Assembly (NCBI GenBank): GCA_013368315.1
Contig: JAACJM010000084.1
Coordinates: forward strand, 1 to 64,000
Source: Tetrapyrgos nigripes
Lineage: Eukaryota; Basidiomycota; Agaricomycetes; Agaricales; Campanellaceae
Direction of reading: 5' to 3'
Length of the DNA: 64,000 bases
Shown: positions 24,670-34,862 of the stretch, piece by piece
Position numbering within the stretch: position 1 is the first letter of the stretch
Layout: the number at the start of each line of letters is the position of its first letter
Translations under genes and position numbers: made by a program
Notes under the pieces: model-generated
Database searches by the model: none
What the model saw: only the letters and a program-made list of their open reading frames with translations
Told to the model about the DNA's origin: nothing

Positions 24670-24890
24670 TGGTGTAGAAAGTTCCACTCGGAGCTGGTCA
24701 TCAAAATTCAAACACCCACCAGTGACACAGCATGACGTCATTCAGTTAGAGTTGGAGGATGTGGCTGTGCTCGATCCAGTAATGCCCAACTCCAACCAGG
24801 TTTTGTGGTTGATGAAGAGTAGATGGAGGATATTTGTTCATGCAGAGAGGATGTATGGCTTAAAACCAAATTATCAACGCGCAATCAACG
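24670..24890. repeat. Rearranged foldback-MITE relative
   Basis: It has the same blocks as the element at 7240-7610 (AAAGTTCCACTCGGAGCTGG, TGACGTCATTCAGTT, CCCAACTCCAACCAGGTTTTGTGGTTGATG, GTATGGCTTAAAACCA), partly inverted and without the second arm. Confidence 0.55.
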
Positions 24891-24929
24891 TGTTTCAATA
24901 AATCCAAAGACGGGATCTCATCTAGCAGA

Positions 24930-25353
24930 TGAAAGGAGTGTGGGCCAGTGCTGGGGCATGGCAAGTACGAGGCCCCAGGGTTTACCTTGAACCAAATAGT
25001 CATTAAATTGTATTTTCACTTCTTGTACAAACAGCTGGTTGTTCTATGTAGGTGCTTGATGAAGACAGGATGCAGATCTGGTGACAATGAGACAAAGAAG
25101 ATGAAGTGAAAGTGCATGAATTGAATAGTGACAAACAGCAAAAAAAGCAAAGGAAAAGAGAAGGAATAAGTGAACGTGAAACACATAGAAAAAGTAAAAT
25201 TGTTTACAGTGAAGCGTTGAAGAGCGCAGAAAAGCATCTGATGGGAGAGGGAGGATCGATGACACATGCTTGGGAATGCATCGGGGAACAAGATGACATA
25301 GCCATAGGCAGAAACCGAGTGTAAAGAACTCAGCCTCATTCTTCAGCCTCGTA
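24930..25353 (-). mobile_element. Minimal non-autonomous Helentron, 424 bp
   Basis: Both ends are clear. On the minus strand it starts TACGAGGCTGAAGAATGAGG at 25353 and ends with hairpin GCCATGC-CCCA-GCA-C-TGGC followed by CCACACTCCTTTCA at 24930. It is flanked by T on both sides. The interior is A-rich with no gene. It is the best-preserved short copy and defines the family's minimal ends. Confidence 0.8.
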
Positions 25354-26226
25354 ATTGAAGTTGCAGTATTTACCCAAGTATTCCTTTGCTGCATCTTCAC
25401 TAGCAACAGTCTCTGACCAAATAGAAAGACACGAGGCATTTCTATCAGGATGGGAAGGGAGGAGAGACTTGCAGAATTGTGAGTTATTGTGAATAACAGT
25501 GACTATAGTCTGGTTCTTTCTATTTTCTTCATTTCATTTTCTCTTCTTTTTGTTATATTTCACCATGTACAACTCAATCAGATGTTTATTAACTACCATT
25601 CGATGCCCTCTGAGCACCAGTTCCTGAATCAATTAAGGTCTGAGTGGCACAGCGTACATATGGTGAAACTCGGAAAGTCGGAAATCACAAAAGTCAGTAA
25701 ATGAAAAGTCGGTAGATGAAAAGTCGGTAAATTTTGAAAGTGGGCCCTGAAAAGTCAGAAAATGATTTTTTTTTAACAGAATGAACACCATAGTATGGTT
25801 ACTAATACCGGGGTTTTAGTGGGTATTGAGTCAGATTTGCGCCGTCAAACGGGCCCTCGGGGCAGGTAGGCATGATGCCCTACCCCCAAGGTGACTCTGA
25901 GTCCCACACTCAGTGCATAAACACATTTCCTCGGGGAGGCTTACAAGCCCTGTCTCGGCAGTTCTATTGTATGTTCTACGCTCCTATGCTTACACTATGA
26001 TTATATGCTTTCCTTTCTATCAGCAGGGTTCCTATCCCCTGTGCAGACCGCAGGTTTCTTGCATCGTGACAACCAAGTTGGCGCGGTGTAAGTACATAAC
26101 GCTCCTCCAAAATATAAAAATAATAAAACATATTGAGACGGGGATGGTGCTGGCTAAGGCTAGTTTGAGCATTCGCGTTCGTTTCATTGTCACTGTCACT
26201 GTTGTTGGACATTTCGTTGGTGTTGT
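25354..26226. other. No convincing gene; short AAAGTCGG repeats
   Basis: A degenerate tandem AAAGTC(A/G)G repeat lies at 25669-25760. GC-richer DNA at 25800-25960 has no recognisable product. Confidence 0.45.
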
Positions 26227-27335
26227 TACGAGGCCGAAGAATGAGGCTGAGTTCTTAACACTCAGTTTCTACTTGTGGCTATACGAGTTGTTCCCGGTTT
26301 TTTCCGTGCCATTCTTTCCGATTTGTCCCTCATCATATCCGCCACGTTTACGTATATCCGCTCCATTGTCTAACACTCTAACGGCGATCGATCCCGCAAT
26401 ATGCTCGGTTTAGAGACCGCTCTGACAATGTTTTTAATATGTGAAGAGGAGCGGATAGGAATGAGAGGATTAGTACGCAGAACGGAAACGAAGACGTAGC
26501 GTAAACACAGAAACACACCTCACTTCTCAACCCCAATGCCTCAAAAAACAGAGGGTAGCCTAGGAAAACGAACAGGGCTGTTGATAGCCTGAGGTAGGCC
26601 AAAAAGGACAGTTTGGTTAGTTTGGTTAGAAGAGGCAAAGGGGAGGGAAAAAGGACAAACAAAAACACAATAAAATGTCTTATGTTGTATATCCCGACGC
26701 ATTGGTTTATCCCTACAAAGATGACAGAATCGGCAAAAGAGAGCTGGAAAGAGGATGACCTTGCACTATCAAAGCGTGTCAGCGTTAGAAATAAACAAAG
26801 AAAAGAGGAACGCTCACTGGACAATGATGATCATATTTCAGCACGCAACGTTTACATATCCTACAATGATGCGCTCTCTCTCCGTTGGGAGAAGAGACAG
26901 AACCGTCGTCAGGCCCAAACTCTACAGGTCGTCGAGGGGGAACACTCACCTCTGGCCTCATCGCTGTACACTTTTACACTTTGTCATATCCGCCTTGGTT
27001 ATATTCCATTCATCTACTTCTGCTTCCTCTAAAGACCCTTCCTCCGCGTCGACGGTCTCTAATGGTCTATACCCATCCGCAGCTCTAGATTTTGCGTTCT
27101 TCGGTCTAGCTCAAGTCCAACTGTGAGGAAACGCCGTAGCCCGTTGTATAGGCTTCGCATCCATGAAACCAGGCGGAGTCGTGCAAACCAGATAGTAGTG
27201 TGTAAATAAGTTAAGGGTGATGAGAATACAGATGGGTCCAGTGAGGAGTTTGTACGGGAGGGTTGGGTAGATGATATCAACTTCAAAGCAACTAGAGTCA
27301 GAACCTCTGCTGGTAAGATAGTAGAAGTACTCACA
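26227..27335 (+). mobile_element. Helentron 5' segment, copy A (1.1 kb)
   Basis: It starts TACGAGGCCGAAG after a flanking T and is nearly identical (a handful of substitutions) to 39484-40646, the first 1.16 kb of the long Helentron. It lacks the 54-bp tandem duplication present in that copy. Identity ends at the base where both copies read, on the minus strand, TGTGAGTAC, a perfect splice-donor string. No 3' hairpin was found to the right, so this is either a truncated element or the left end of one whose right end is lost. It carries the same captured palmitoyltransferase fragment. Confidence 0.8.
26380..27335 (-). pseudogene. Captured DHHC palmitoyltransferase fragment, copy A
   Basis: On the minus strand the frames read ...LTGPICILITLNLFTHYYLVCTT.PGF, then [18 protein letters not shown], then (after an intron with GTGAGC donor and GTAG acceptor) INQCVGIYNIRHFIVFL and further hydrophobic sequence. 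These are the second membrane segment, the cysteine-rich DHHC active-site domain and the start of the third membrane segment of a protein S-acyltransferase. That enzyme transfers palmitate to cysteines of membrane proteins. The active-site DHHC is intact, but the pieces sit in different frames and both gene ends are missing. It runs against the Helentron's direction and stops at the element's 5' end, so it is a captured fragment, not a working gene. Confidence 0.75.
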
Positions 27336-28266
27336 TCCGTGATAGGGACATTTGGATAATGATCTTGGGAGTAATACAGCCGGTAATCATCGAAAGCTCG
27401 AAACATCACAGGCTCAGCCGCAGGATATTGGGAGTAATAGGGACAGAGTGGGTTGTAACATTGCAGTGCCCAACACCAAATCAGTGAATACTCAACAGGG
27501 TCGGACCATAGTTCCCTTGCATCCACAGCAAAGGGATCAGTCAGAGCATTTTGCTCATCCCAGACAATGGAGCAGAAACCAGAACCACCTGAGAATGCCC
27601 TCGGAATAGCAGGACAGTTCAAACAACGAACACTGTCCATAGAGTTGTCCGAAACAGCAGTAAAGTCCAGTTCTACAACGTCCTCAATGGCGTGCATAAT
27701 GTTACTGGACGCATCAACGCAACGAACGAACGCACACTGATCGTCGAAGTCGTTGGAATAAAACACAACCCAGGCCGAACAAGAAAAGAACGTGGAGTGA
27801 AGAGTCGAGGTTTGCAAGAGCAGAAAATGATACATGCTTTTCTGTCCTTCACGGATAGCGTATATGGCGAGGGTCTTCTTTAACTGACTGCGTGTTGTAC
27901 CAAACCACACAGTGTCGCAAACCATCTCCAACCCGTTAATTGGCCCATTGTCCATGAATTGGTACCTGCAACATATGTCAGCAATACCAAAGGATCGCTG
28001 AAAGAGACATACCCCTTTGGAGTGAAATATTCTCGCCAACAAGGGACATGCGTCGCATGAATGGCCACATCAATGACTTCCAAACGCTTTGGAGAATAAT
28101 GCATCCCAGCCACAACAGCAGCCGACTTGAATATTATCGCGTCCGTGTCAGCCATGAGTTGTATGAGGCAGTCTACGTCACCGTCTATTAGACCGAGAAC
28201 CCCTCGGCAACGTCGTGCCTGTTCACGAGTCTTTCCGTAATCAGAAGCACCAGGATAATCCCACAT
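27336..28266 (-). CDS. Uncharacterised agaricomycete protein, 3' end replaced
   Basis: The chosen start is ATG at 28266; an upstream in-frame ATG at 28347 is possible. The first exon ends near 28012 at TPKG, followed by a 47-nt intron (GTATGT...TTGCAG). The second exon runs from YQFMDNGPINGLEMV to YYSQDHYPNVPITD at 27336. The first exon (GLIDGDVDCLIQLMADTDAI..SAAVVAGMHYSPKRLEVIDVAI) resembles a fungal family with a nucleotidyltransferase-like fold, judged from memory. The usual G-S pair is not evident (KSAA here). At 27335 the sequence crosses a GTGAGT string into the captured palmitoyltransferase DNA of copy A. The native 3' exons are therefore missing, or the whole piece was captured too. 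No function is assigned. Confidence 0.5.
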
Positions 28267-28347
28267 TGTCGGGGAGTTTTGCGACAAGACAGACATTTGA
28301 AGAAAGCTCAGAAAAACTACAATTTGCGACATTAAATATGGACACAT

Positions 28348-30185
28348 GTACTCCTATAGTGAGACACCTAGAGAACCAATATGACCGAGATAAACAGGCA
28401 CTGCCCTAAAAGTTCCCAAAGATCGATCGTGCAATAAGGCTCATGCACCTGTATGATCCCAAAAACTATTTCTATCGCAACATCATCAGTGTAGATACTA
28501 CAGTTCCAAACATAAATAAAATTTAAAAAAAAATTGCCCCCAAAAAAATGAGAAAAAGAGTGCATACCTATTCATCATTGGAACGCAACCCCTTGACGTA
28601 ACGCCAATAGCATCTCCTAAGATTGGTCGCCCCAGCCATGAAGTCATCGACGGCAATGGCGTCCTTGAGCCGGATGTGGCCCAACGTCACTCTCGATTGT
28701 ATTCATTTATTCCTGCCCTATTGTTGCACAATGAGTAGAAATACGCGAGTTATGTTGTCGAGACGTAGTGAAAGATGAAGCGTAATGAAAACTCGTTCTC
28801 GAGCAAATATACCACTTGCTAGGCTTCCGAATAATGGCCTTATTGAGTATACAACAAGCTTGGAGTTGATGTTTAAAATCAGGCTAAAAAGCAAGAAATA
28901 AAATTGACGCGTACTTTAACATTTTGTCTTTGCATTGTCTCTTCTATACTATTATTCCTATACTGTTTCCAGTCAATAGTTCCTTTCCTCTTTCGGTCCA
29001 TTGCATTCTCCCATCCCTCATATTTCTTCCTGAATTCCAACGTATGACTTCGCGTGGTTTTGAGGAGAGAGGGTAATATGAGCGGGTGGGATTATCATTG
29101 CCGTCAAAATATCTGGGACTGTGAAGAGATTTGGAAGAGCAAGCTTTATCGTAGATTAGAACGGGGTTGTTTATATATGTAGAAGTAAATGTAAGCTCAC
29201 ACAAAAATTTCAGTAAGCCTGAACAAGAACCCGAGAACTGGACAAGCATCTGGCATAGATCCCTGCAATGAGACCAAAGAATCAAAAGCGAGAGAAAGGA
29301 CAAAAGTAATGCCGTGATGGTAGTGGGAGTATACTGCGGGGCTGATGTTGACAGTGAGGAACTCCTTAATCATAAGAAAGAACTTGGATATCTCAAGATG
29401 GAAACGTGAAAAAGGTGGGGAATAGTCTGAGAAGAGAAATGGACGTCACCATTGTGTTTATCATCCTTTCCATCATCGTCTTACAGCCCTCGCTATTTCT
29501 GTCTCTAACCACAATCTATTCGCTTTCTGCCTACTCCCTAGCATCTTCAAGTGGCATGGACGTAGTCATGGAGAAAGTTGGATTTTGAAAGAGATACGAG
29601 TAGAGCGATTAGGAAATAGTTCAGATGGATATAGTTGAAGCTGGTTTGGTTCCAAACATAAAGAGGTATCCCTAAAGGGACAGACGACGGAGCAAAACAG
29701 ACTCGGAGAGCTCATAGTTGTGTAGAGCGAGTGGAGAGGAGCATTGGTGGTGGTTGAAGCGTTCAGGCACAGGGTTAACGTTGGGGTTAGGGTTCTGACG
29801 GCCGTGTCTCAAGCTTCAAGAATCAAGCTCAAGGCCTCAATGTTCAACACTTTTGCCTCAGGTCGCACTCACTCCTACAGCATCTTAATACTACTTCTCA
29901 ACTTTCTGGACTCGACAATCTCTTGTTTCAAAAACCCCTTCGGAACTTTTGGCTATGACGTTATTATCTTCTGTGAGAAATTTGGGATTGCGGCCAGCGA
30001 TGTTGGTAGCAGTAAACAGAATTGTAAAAGTATAATCTCTCACACTTTGTTACTGTAAGACGGCTTGAGGAAAAGGAGAGGAAGACAAGACATTTTTTAG
30101 GAGACGTTAGCGTAGATAGAATTTCTGAGGTTATGTCTACATGCATTGGATATGTAAAGTTATAGTAACGTTTTACACTGATATA
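28348..30185. other. No convincing gene
   Basis: Several 60-119-codon open frames occur without domains or exon structure. A single TTAGGG-like string near 29785 is not telomeric. Nothing else was recognised. Confidence 0.45.
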
Positions 30186-30319
30186 TTAATCAAAAACGTC
30201 TTCGTACCAAGGTTGACCAGAACTGTAAACTCTGATTTCATCGACAAGCAGAACAGTCACCTAAGATAATTTTTAGCTCCCAACAGAATATCAATGAATT
30301 ATAGTACAACACTCACTGC

Positions 30320-30475
30320 TATGCTGTCCCAGGTGCACTTTTATTCGTGCACCCGTATTGACACAAGTTGACACCCGTATTTATTCATAAGTTGACACCC
30401 GTATTCACTCAAAAGATCAACACCCGTATTCATTGAAAATTGGCACCCGTATTTATTCAAAAGTTGACACCCGGA
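30320..30475 (+). repeat. Left TIR and subterminal CACCCGTATT array
   Basis: After the ~45-bp TIR, CACCCGTATT or a close variant recurs about every 20-28 bases, typically followed by (T/C)ATTCA and TTGACA-like spacers. The mirror array is at 34080-34233. Subterminal arrays of this kind usually bind transposase. Confidence 0.8.
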
Positions 30476-30931
30476 TTTTAATTTCATTTAATTTGCTGAC
30501 ATGATCTTCTGACGTGATCTCGGCTAATGATCAGTCACAAGAGTTACTTGTCACGCGCATCTCATTCCGCCATCCCCAGACGTTTTGGCTTCTGGAAAGG
30601 GTGTTACTGTAAGTAAACTCGTTTGCATTTAAGTCTAAACTCAAGCCTAATATGTAGCAATTGTGTAGAAAATAATTCCTTGAATAGATGTCATAATAAA
30701 CTTGATACCTACTGCTCGCAGCTCCCTGGTAGCGACCGCTAGTGTCCGCTACTAATTGGCTACTAACACCAGAGCTTATGATTAACACACCATATGGAGC
30801 GTCACGTATGTTATTAGACAAAGAAACATATGAACGCAAAAATGAGCGGAGTATTAATTAGTAGTGGTATGTATAAAGGAGTGTGAAGAACTGGTGTGGC
30901 TGGGAAGCGTTGGATGGAAGGAAATGGAAAT

Positions 30932-31588
30932 TTAGGTAAGAGTCGTAGTGGTAGCTAATGTTTGATTAGGTGAAAACTCCTCTGGACACATATAAAGCGA
31001 ACGAATAAAATCGACGATGGATACTGTAGCAGACGTGACAATCTGATCCTCAACGTTCAATGCTCCCCCATCCCGCCAAGCCTGAAGATAGGCAGACTTG
31101 CAGGAAGGTCTAAGCTCAGTAGACAGTGTTTGCTCTGCTAAATGGGTGATTTCATCGAGGGGAATGGGGTCATCGGGATCGATCAATCTCCTGCCTATCA
31201 CACTCCACCATAACTCGGTCCAATAAGGCACGCAAAGACGTTCATGTCGACCAGCAGAACAGTCAGGACTGGGAGCTACTGTGGGAATAGATTGAGCAAT
31301 TCTAGCACGCTCACGGAGTATCCTGGCATGCGCAGCACCGATAATCCCAATTATTCTGCCTCCTAATCTGGACATATCATCACCACGAATCTGCTCTGGG
31401 CCGCCACGGATCAAAGCATGTAAGGCTGGAATGAGCCAATCTTCATCGAGTATTGGCAAGGTAATGCTGAGAGCGACTTTGTCAAGGGGAGAGATAGGTG
31501 GGTCGGCTTCTTTGAGACGGTCGATAGCCCATCGTGAGCAATCCGGCATTATGAACCACCGGGAAGCATGCAGAAGTTTGATGAGCAT
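30932..31588 (-). CDS. BTB-domain-like protein, C-terminal part
   Basis: An ATG at 31588 opens 218 codons. The start (LLHASRWFIMPDCSRWAIDR, then LPILDEDWLIPALHALI) matches, from memory, the region that follows the BTB/POZ fold in the many BTB proteins of mushrooms (...AI..L.......R..LA..Y.V.DWL.PA...L). The BTB fold itself would lie upstream, and only scraps are visible at 31600-31770. The tail has no recognised domain. It sits inside the 3.9-kb TIR element and on the same strand as the AT-hook gene, so it is probably a captured fragment. BTB proteins often act as adaptors for ubiquitin ligases. Confidence 0.5.
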   Translation of the reverse strand: MLIKLLHASRWFIMPDCSRWAIDRLKEADPPISPLDKVALSITLPILDEDWLIPALHALIRGGPEQIRGDDMSRLGGRIIGIIGAAHARILRERARIAQSIPTVAPSPDCSAGRHERLCVPYWTELWWSVIGRRLIDPDDPIPLDEITHLAEQTLSTELRPSCKSAYLQAWRDGGALNVEDQIVTSATVSIVDFIRSLYMCPEEFSPNQTLATTTTLT

Positions 31589-31815
31589 ACTGTTTCCAGA
31601 ATGCTGATATTGCCTGCATGGTAAATTTATCTTTCTTTTCTCAGAGATACTGAATGATTTTCATAGATATCTTGGGCTATTTCATACATATATTACAGAT
31701 AACCAGTATTATCACAGGGAATGTCTGGTTCTTCGAGATGCTCTCTCTGTTGTGATGGGTGAAGACGTGTCATGGTAATCTGACCTGCATGAATGTCAGT
31801 CAGGTTGAAAGCAAT

Positions 31816-33744
31816 TTAAAGCCAATTTACCCACTGATCAACTTTGTCATATGTATGCTTTCTTGAAAGTGTACCAGTATAAATAGTGATGATAAAGGGT
31901 TGGGGAATGGCAGTGAATGGAGATAGGACACAGATTGAGGGAGGAGTGGAGGGAAATAACTTTTCGACTTTCTCGATCGCTTGGTTCTGGGTGGATATAA
32001 TAGTACCATTTTCTTTGGAGATTTCTTCAAATCTCCGTTGAAGTACCTCTACTGTGGGGGTCTTACTGACACCACCACGTCTACCTGTCGCAACCTTTTG
32101 ATTGTAGTCAGATCTAATCGTACAGGCCAGGCAAGATGAAGCACAGTTACCTTTGGTGGCCGACCAGGACCACGTTTCAATGTGTTAGAATCATTTGGAT
32201 TTAACTTGTTGCACTTCAAGTTATGGAAATTGTCTGGGCCAATAGTAGTAGAATAACCAGCTAAGCGGTGATCCTCTGCTGCTACCTGCCAAATGCCAGC
32301 TGTAATCAGTTTTGACTAGGATTCACTAGTATAATCACTTACCAGCGTGTTGACGGATTTTTTCCCCTGCCACTCAGCCTCTACCTGGGCACGGACTACT
32401 GTGAAGAAATCTCCACGCTGCCAGACAGGTAGGATGACCGACTTGCGAGCCGGATCAGTGATGAGAATGTGCTGCGAATTATGAAGAGTATAGGGTTGGC
32501 CTACGGCATAGAAAGTCAGATTATATTGGTATATGTACATAAATATGTGTGAAACAGAAACATACCAATAATGTGTAATGGATCTAGTAGTCCCATCGAT
32601 GCAAAGAAGTTGAACATCTTGACAGGAACAGAGACAAACGCTTTTCTGAACACCAGCATACACTTACTGGTGTAGTTTCGATCTGCCCTCTCATTGAAGG
32701 CAAAAGGATTATTAGAGTTCATGCGGACGGCAATAAGATCTAAAAAATCCTTTGAGAAGTGATTGTGAAGATACCGAAAAAGGGAGTCAACAAAGGATCT
32801 ATAGATCTCATCTGACTGGCAGATCAGTCGTGCGGGAGTACCGGGAAAGAGACAAAGTGAATGAAGGCTGTCAGAAATGAGATGACGGCCAAAAGGACTG
32901 AAGGTCATAGAATCATCCATTGCAGAGGCAATGGATGGAGACCTAGCCCCATTAACTATCCCATCACGCCATAAGTTTAGCTGTTCTCTGACCAGAGAAG
33001 GTTCCTGAAACCAATCAGGCCCACATTTGAATGGAGACCAAATGACAGGCCACATCTATATCACAGAAATGCGAGAATTAAATGGTGTATCATTCGGAGT
33101 AAAAACATTGTTACGCACCTCTGAACCAGGTTCAAAGTCACTGGTTTGCCAAGGACGGCTCAACGAGGTAACGTGTAGCTTGACAAGGCGAGAGAAGTCG
33201 CAAACTGCCCATACCCAATTGGCGGTGACAATAGCCATAAAGATAGATATGTTACGATGGTCACGTCCGTTTGGAAGTGGCTGTGAGTTTGGCTCAACAA
33301 ACCGACTTGGGACTGCAAACACTCGCAATTTCTCTGCCTTGATCTTGTCACTGTTGTTTCCGGCGAAACTAGAAGCAATGATCTCTTCATAAACCTCTCG
33401 GGACATCTGTATAGGATGTGCCTCCAAGCCCCAAGAGATCGTGACACAGTGCTATCGAACGAAGAAAGATATGCCGCATAAGACAATACTCCAAAAGAAA
33501 TAATAAAGAGACGCACGTAACCTGCTGCTACAGCAGTGTACTTTCCACAAGTACAAATAAGAACAGGACCTGGTACTTTGGGGCATAGAAGTTGCTCGCA
33601 GCACCGATAGCGAGCCTCCTTGATGCGCATCGAGTCATAGACATTGCAAACCAGCGGTTCAAGTGGCTCTAGTGATGCGTCGAATCGGCTCTGGTCAACG
33701 GTAATCGTGCAATAATCTCGCTGAGCAGTACCAAGAGCAAACAT
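31816..33744 (-). CDS. Transposon-borne AT-hook protein of unknown function
   Basis: The start is ATG at 33744 (MFALGTAQRDYCTITVDQSR). About seven exons join in frame through short introns. They include CNVYDSMRIKEARYRCCEQL with C.C residues (LICTCGKY), MSREVYEEIIASSFAGNNSD, WPVIWSPFKCGPDWFQEPSL, FSPFGRHLISDSLHSLCLFP, QHILITDPARKSVILPVWQR and a basic LKRGPGRPPK segment, which is a canonical AT-hook (GRP core) that binds AT-rich minor groove. A coiled-coil-like LQRRFEEISKENGTIISTQN stretch precedes the stop at 31816. The whole is roughly 480-500 residues. The DNA-binding motif and position inside the element suggest a role in element movement or maintenance, but no catalytic signature was seen. 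Some exon borders are approximate. Confidence 0.55.
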
Positions 33745-34079
33745 AGAGGGGTGGATGCGTAGAAAACCTAACTAAGCGTTGAGAATGAAGTAAGAACAAT
33801 ATTACTGATTTGCCGACCTTCCAATGGCTTTTTTGAGCGTCTGGCATGCTCCTTAACACTTTTCTTGAATGTTTCACTGAATACAAGGGCCTCCGGACCC
33901 TCAGGCATAGTGGCGAGAAAGGTAGTGAAGCGTGCGTGGAAGTGGTTGAAGAATAAACAATGCGCGACGCGTTTGAATCAGGTGAATCAGGTGATAAGTC
34001 ACAAGACCTGCGCCGTGAGAACTGCTCAATTAGGGCTATCTAACCAGATTCGATTGATTACATATGGACTGTACACTTG

Positions 34080-34233
34080 TTTCAATACGGGTGTCAACTT
34101 TGAATCAATACGGGTGTCGATCATATGAGTGAATACGGGTGCCAATCAATGAATACGGGTGCCAAGTCTGAATGAATACGGGTGCACTTTTTTGTCAATA
34201 CGGGTCGAATAAAAGTGCACTCGGACCAGCATA
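34080..34233 (-). repeat. Right TIR and subterminal array
   Basis: Mirror image of 30320-30475, with AATACGGGTG recurring six times before the terminal ACTCGGACCAGCATA. It is followed directly by the target duplication CACTGC. Confidence 0.8.
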
Positions 34234-34862
34234 CACTGCGTCTTCCTTTAATTCCTCAAGTTCAACTTTGCCAACAACAAAAATCGTTGCGTTTCTAGTG
34301 ACCGCACGGAAACCGATATTCCATCTCTCATACACTGGTTGAACATGTCTGATGTCTACATCTGGCGGAATGGCAGGAATATTGATACTAGGCTCGACAT
34401 AAATCTAGAACAAATCAAGCATACAAATAAGAAGAAAGAACGAAATGCTTACCATTGTATCACGTTGAACTTTGAGTGTGACCAGTGGATGTTCTAAGTT
34501 GCTACAGGCTTCCCACATATTGTGATAATTGCTCTACTCAACAATCATAGTTCGTTAATCATTATGTATAAAATTATTAAAGATGAAATTTATACGTACC
34601 CTTGTTCTGAAATCTTCGGTGGCAGCGTTGAAAGCTTCGAGCTGGGATGGACTGGGAAATACTACCAAATCTGCAGTATCACCTATAGCCTGTAACCAAA
34701 GATATCAACGTAGCCACAGAGAGTAAACACACAGTTTATACCTGACCAGGACCTCGAGAGATCATACGCGCAACGGTACATCGCAGAAAGAATTCTTCAG
34801 GCATTGGAGAAGGATGGAAGAAGTACAGTACATGAAACTAATTTATACTGATTATAACAGTT

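Larger units (their letters stand above)
30320..34233. mobile_element. TIR DNA transposon, 3,914 bp, 6-bp target duplication
   Basis: The ends are inverted repeats: TATGCTGTCCCAGGTGCAC on the left, TATGCTGGTCCGAGTGCAC on the right (minus strand). Both continue with TTTTATTCG and CACCCGTATTGACA. They are flanked by CACTGC at 30314-30319 and 34234-34239, an exact 6-bp duplication. Inside each end is an array of CACCCGTATT(n)ATTCA motifs, six or seven per side, in mirror orientation. The body carries two minus-strand genes: a multi-exon protein with an AT-hook and a BTB-like C-terminal fragment. No DDE transposase was recognised, so the superfamily is unassigned. It could be non-autonomous with captured genes, or the AT-hook protein could be the enzyme. 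Confidence 0.8.
30186..34804 (-). pseudogene. Uncharacterised gene interrupted by 3.9-kb transposon
   Basis: The start is ATG at 34804 (MPEEFFLRCTVARMISRGPG). Short exons then give AIGDTADLVVFPSPSQLEAF, SNYHNMWEACSNLEHPLVTL and IYVEPSINIPAIPPDVDIRH...VVGKVELEELKEDA, which ends at 34240. A TIR element (30320-34233) intervenes. The last exon (VTVLLVDEIRVYSSGQPWYE, stop at 30186) follows a short intron. Removing the element and one copy of its target duplication rebuilds exon ...GACGCA followed by donor GTGAGT, giving a clean join from LKEDA to VTVLLV. The encoded protein is about 170-190 residues of unknown function. It lies downstream of, and parallel to, the gene at 34863-36195. As it stands it is broken, unless the element is spliced out as part of a 4-kb intron. 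Confidence 0.65.

Noticed and set aside
26227..27335. Copy A/B segment as an introner-like element, because it ends at a splice donor
   Set aside because: It is over 1 kb, its other end is a Helentron 5' terminus without an acceptor AG, and it encodes palmitoyltransferase pieces.
29780..29795. TTAGGG-like telomere motif (also CCCTAACCCC at 50937)
   Set aside because: One or two units only, each inside ordinary sequence; no array.
30320..30475. Regularly spaced CACCCGTATT motifs resembling a CRISPR array
   Set aside because: The units are short, variable in spacing, and mirrored at the other end of a TIR element in a eukaryotic genome; they are subterminal transposon repeats.
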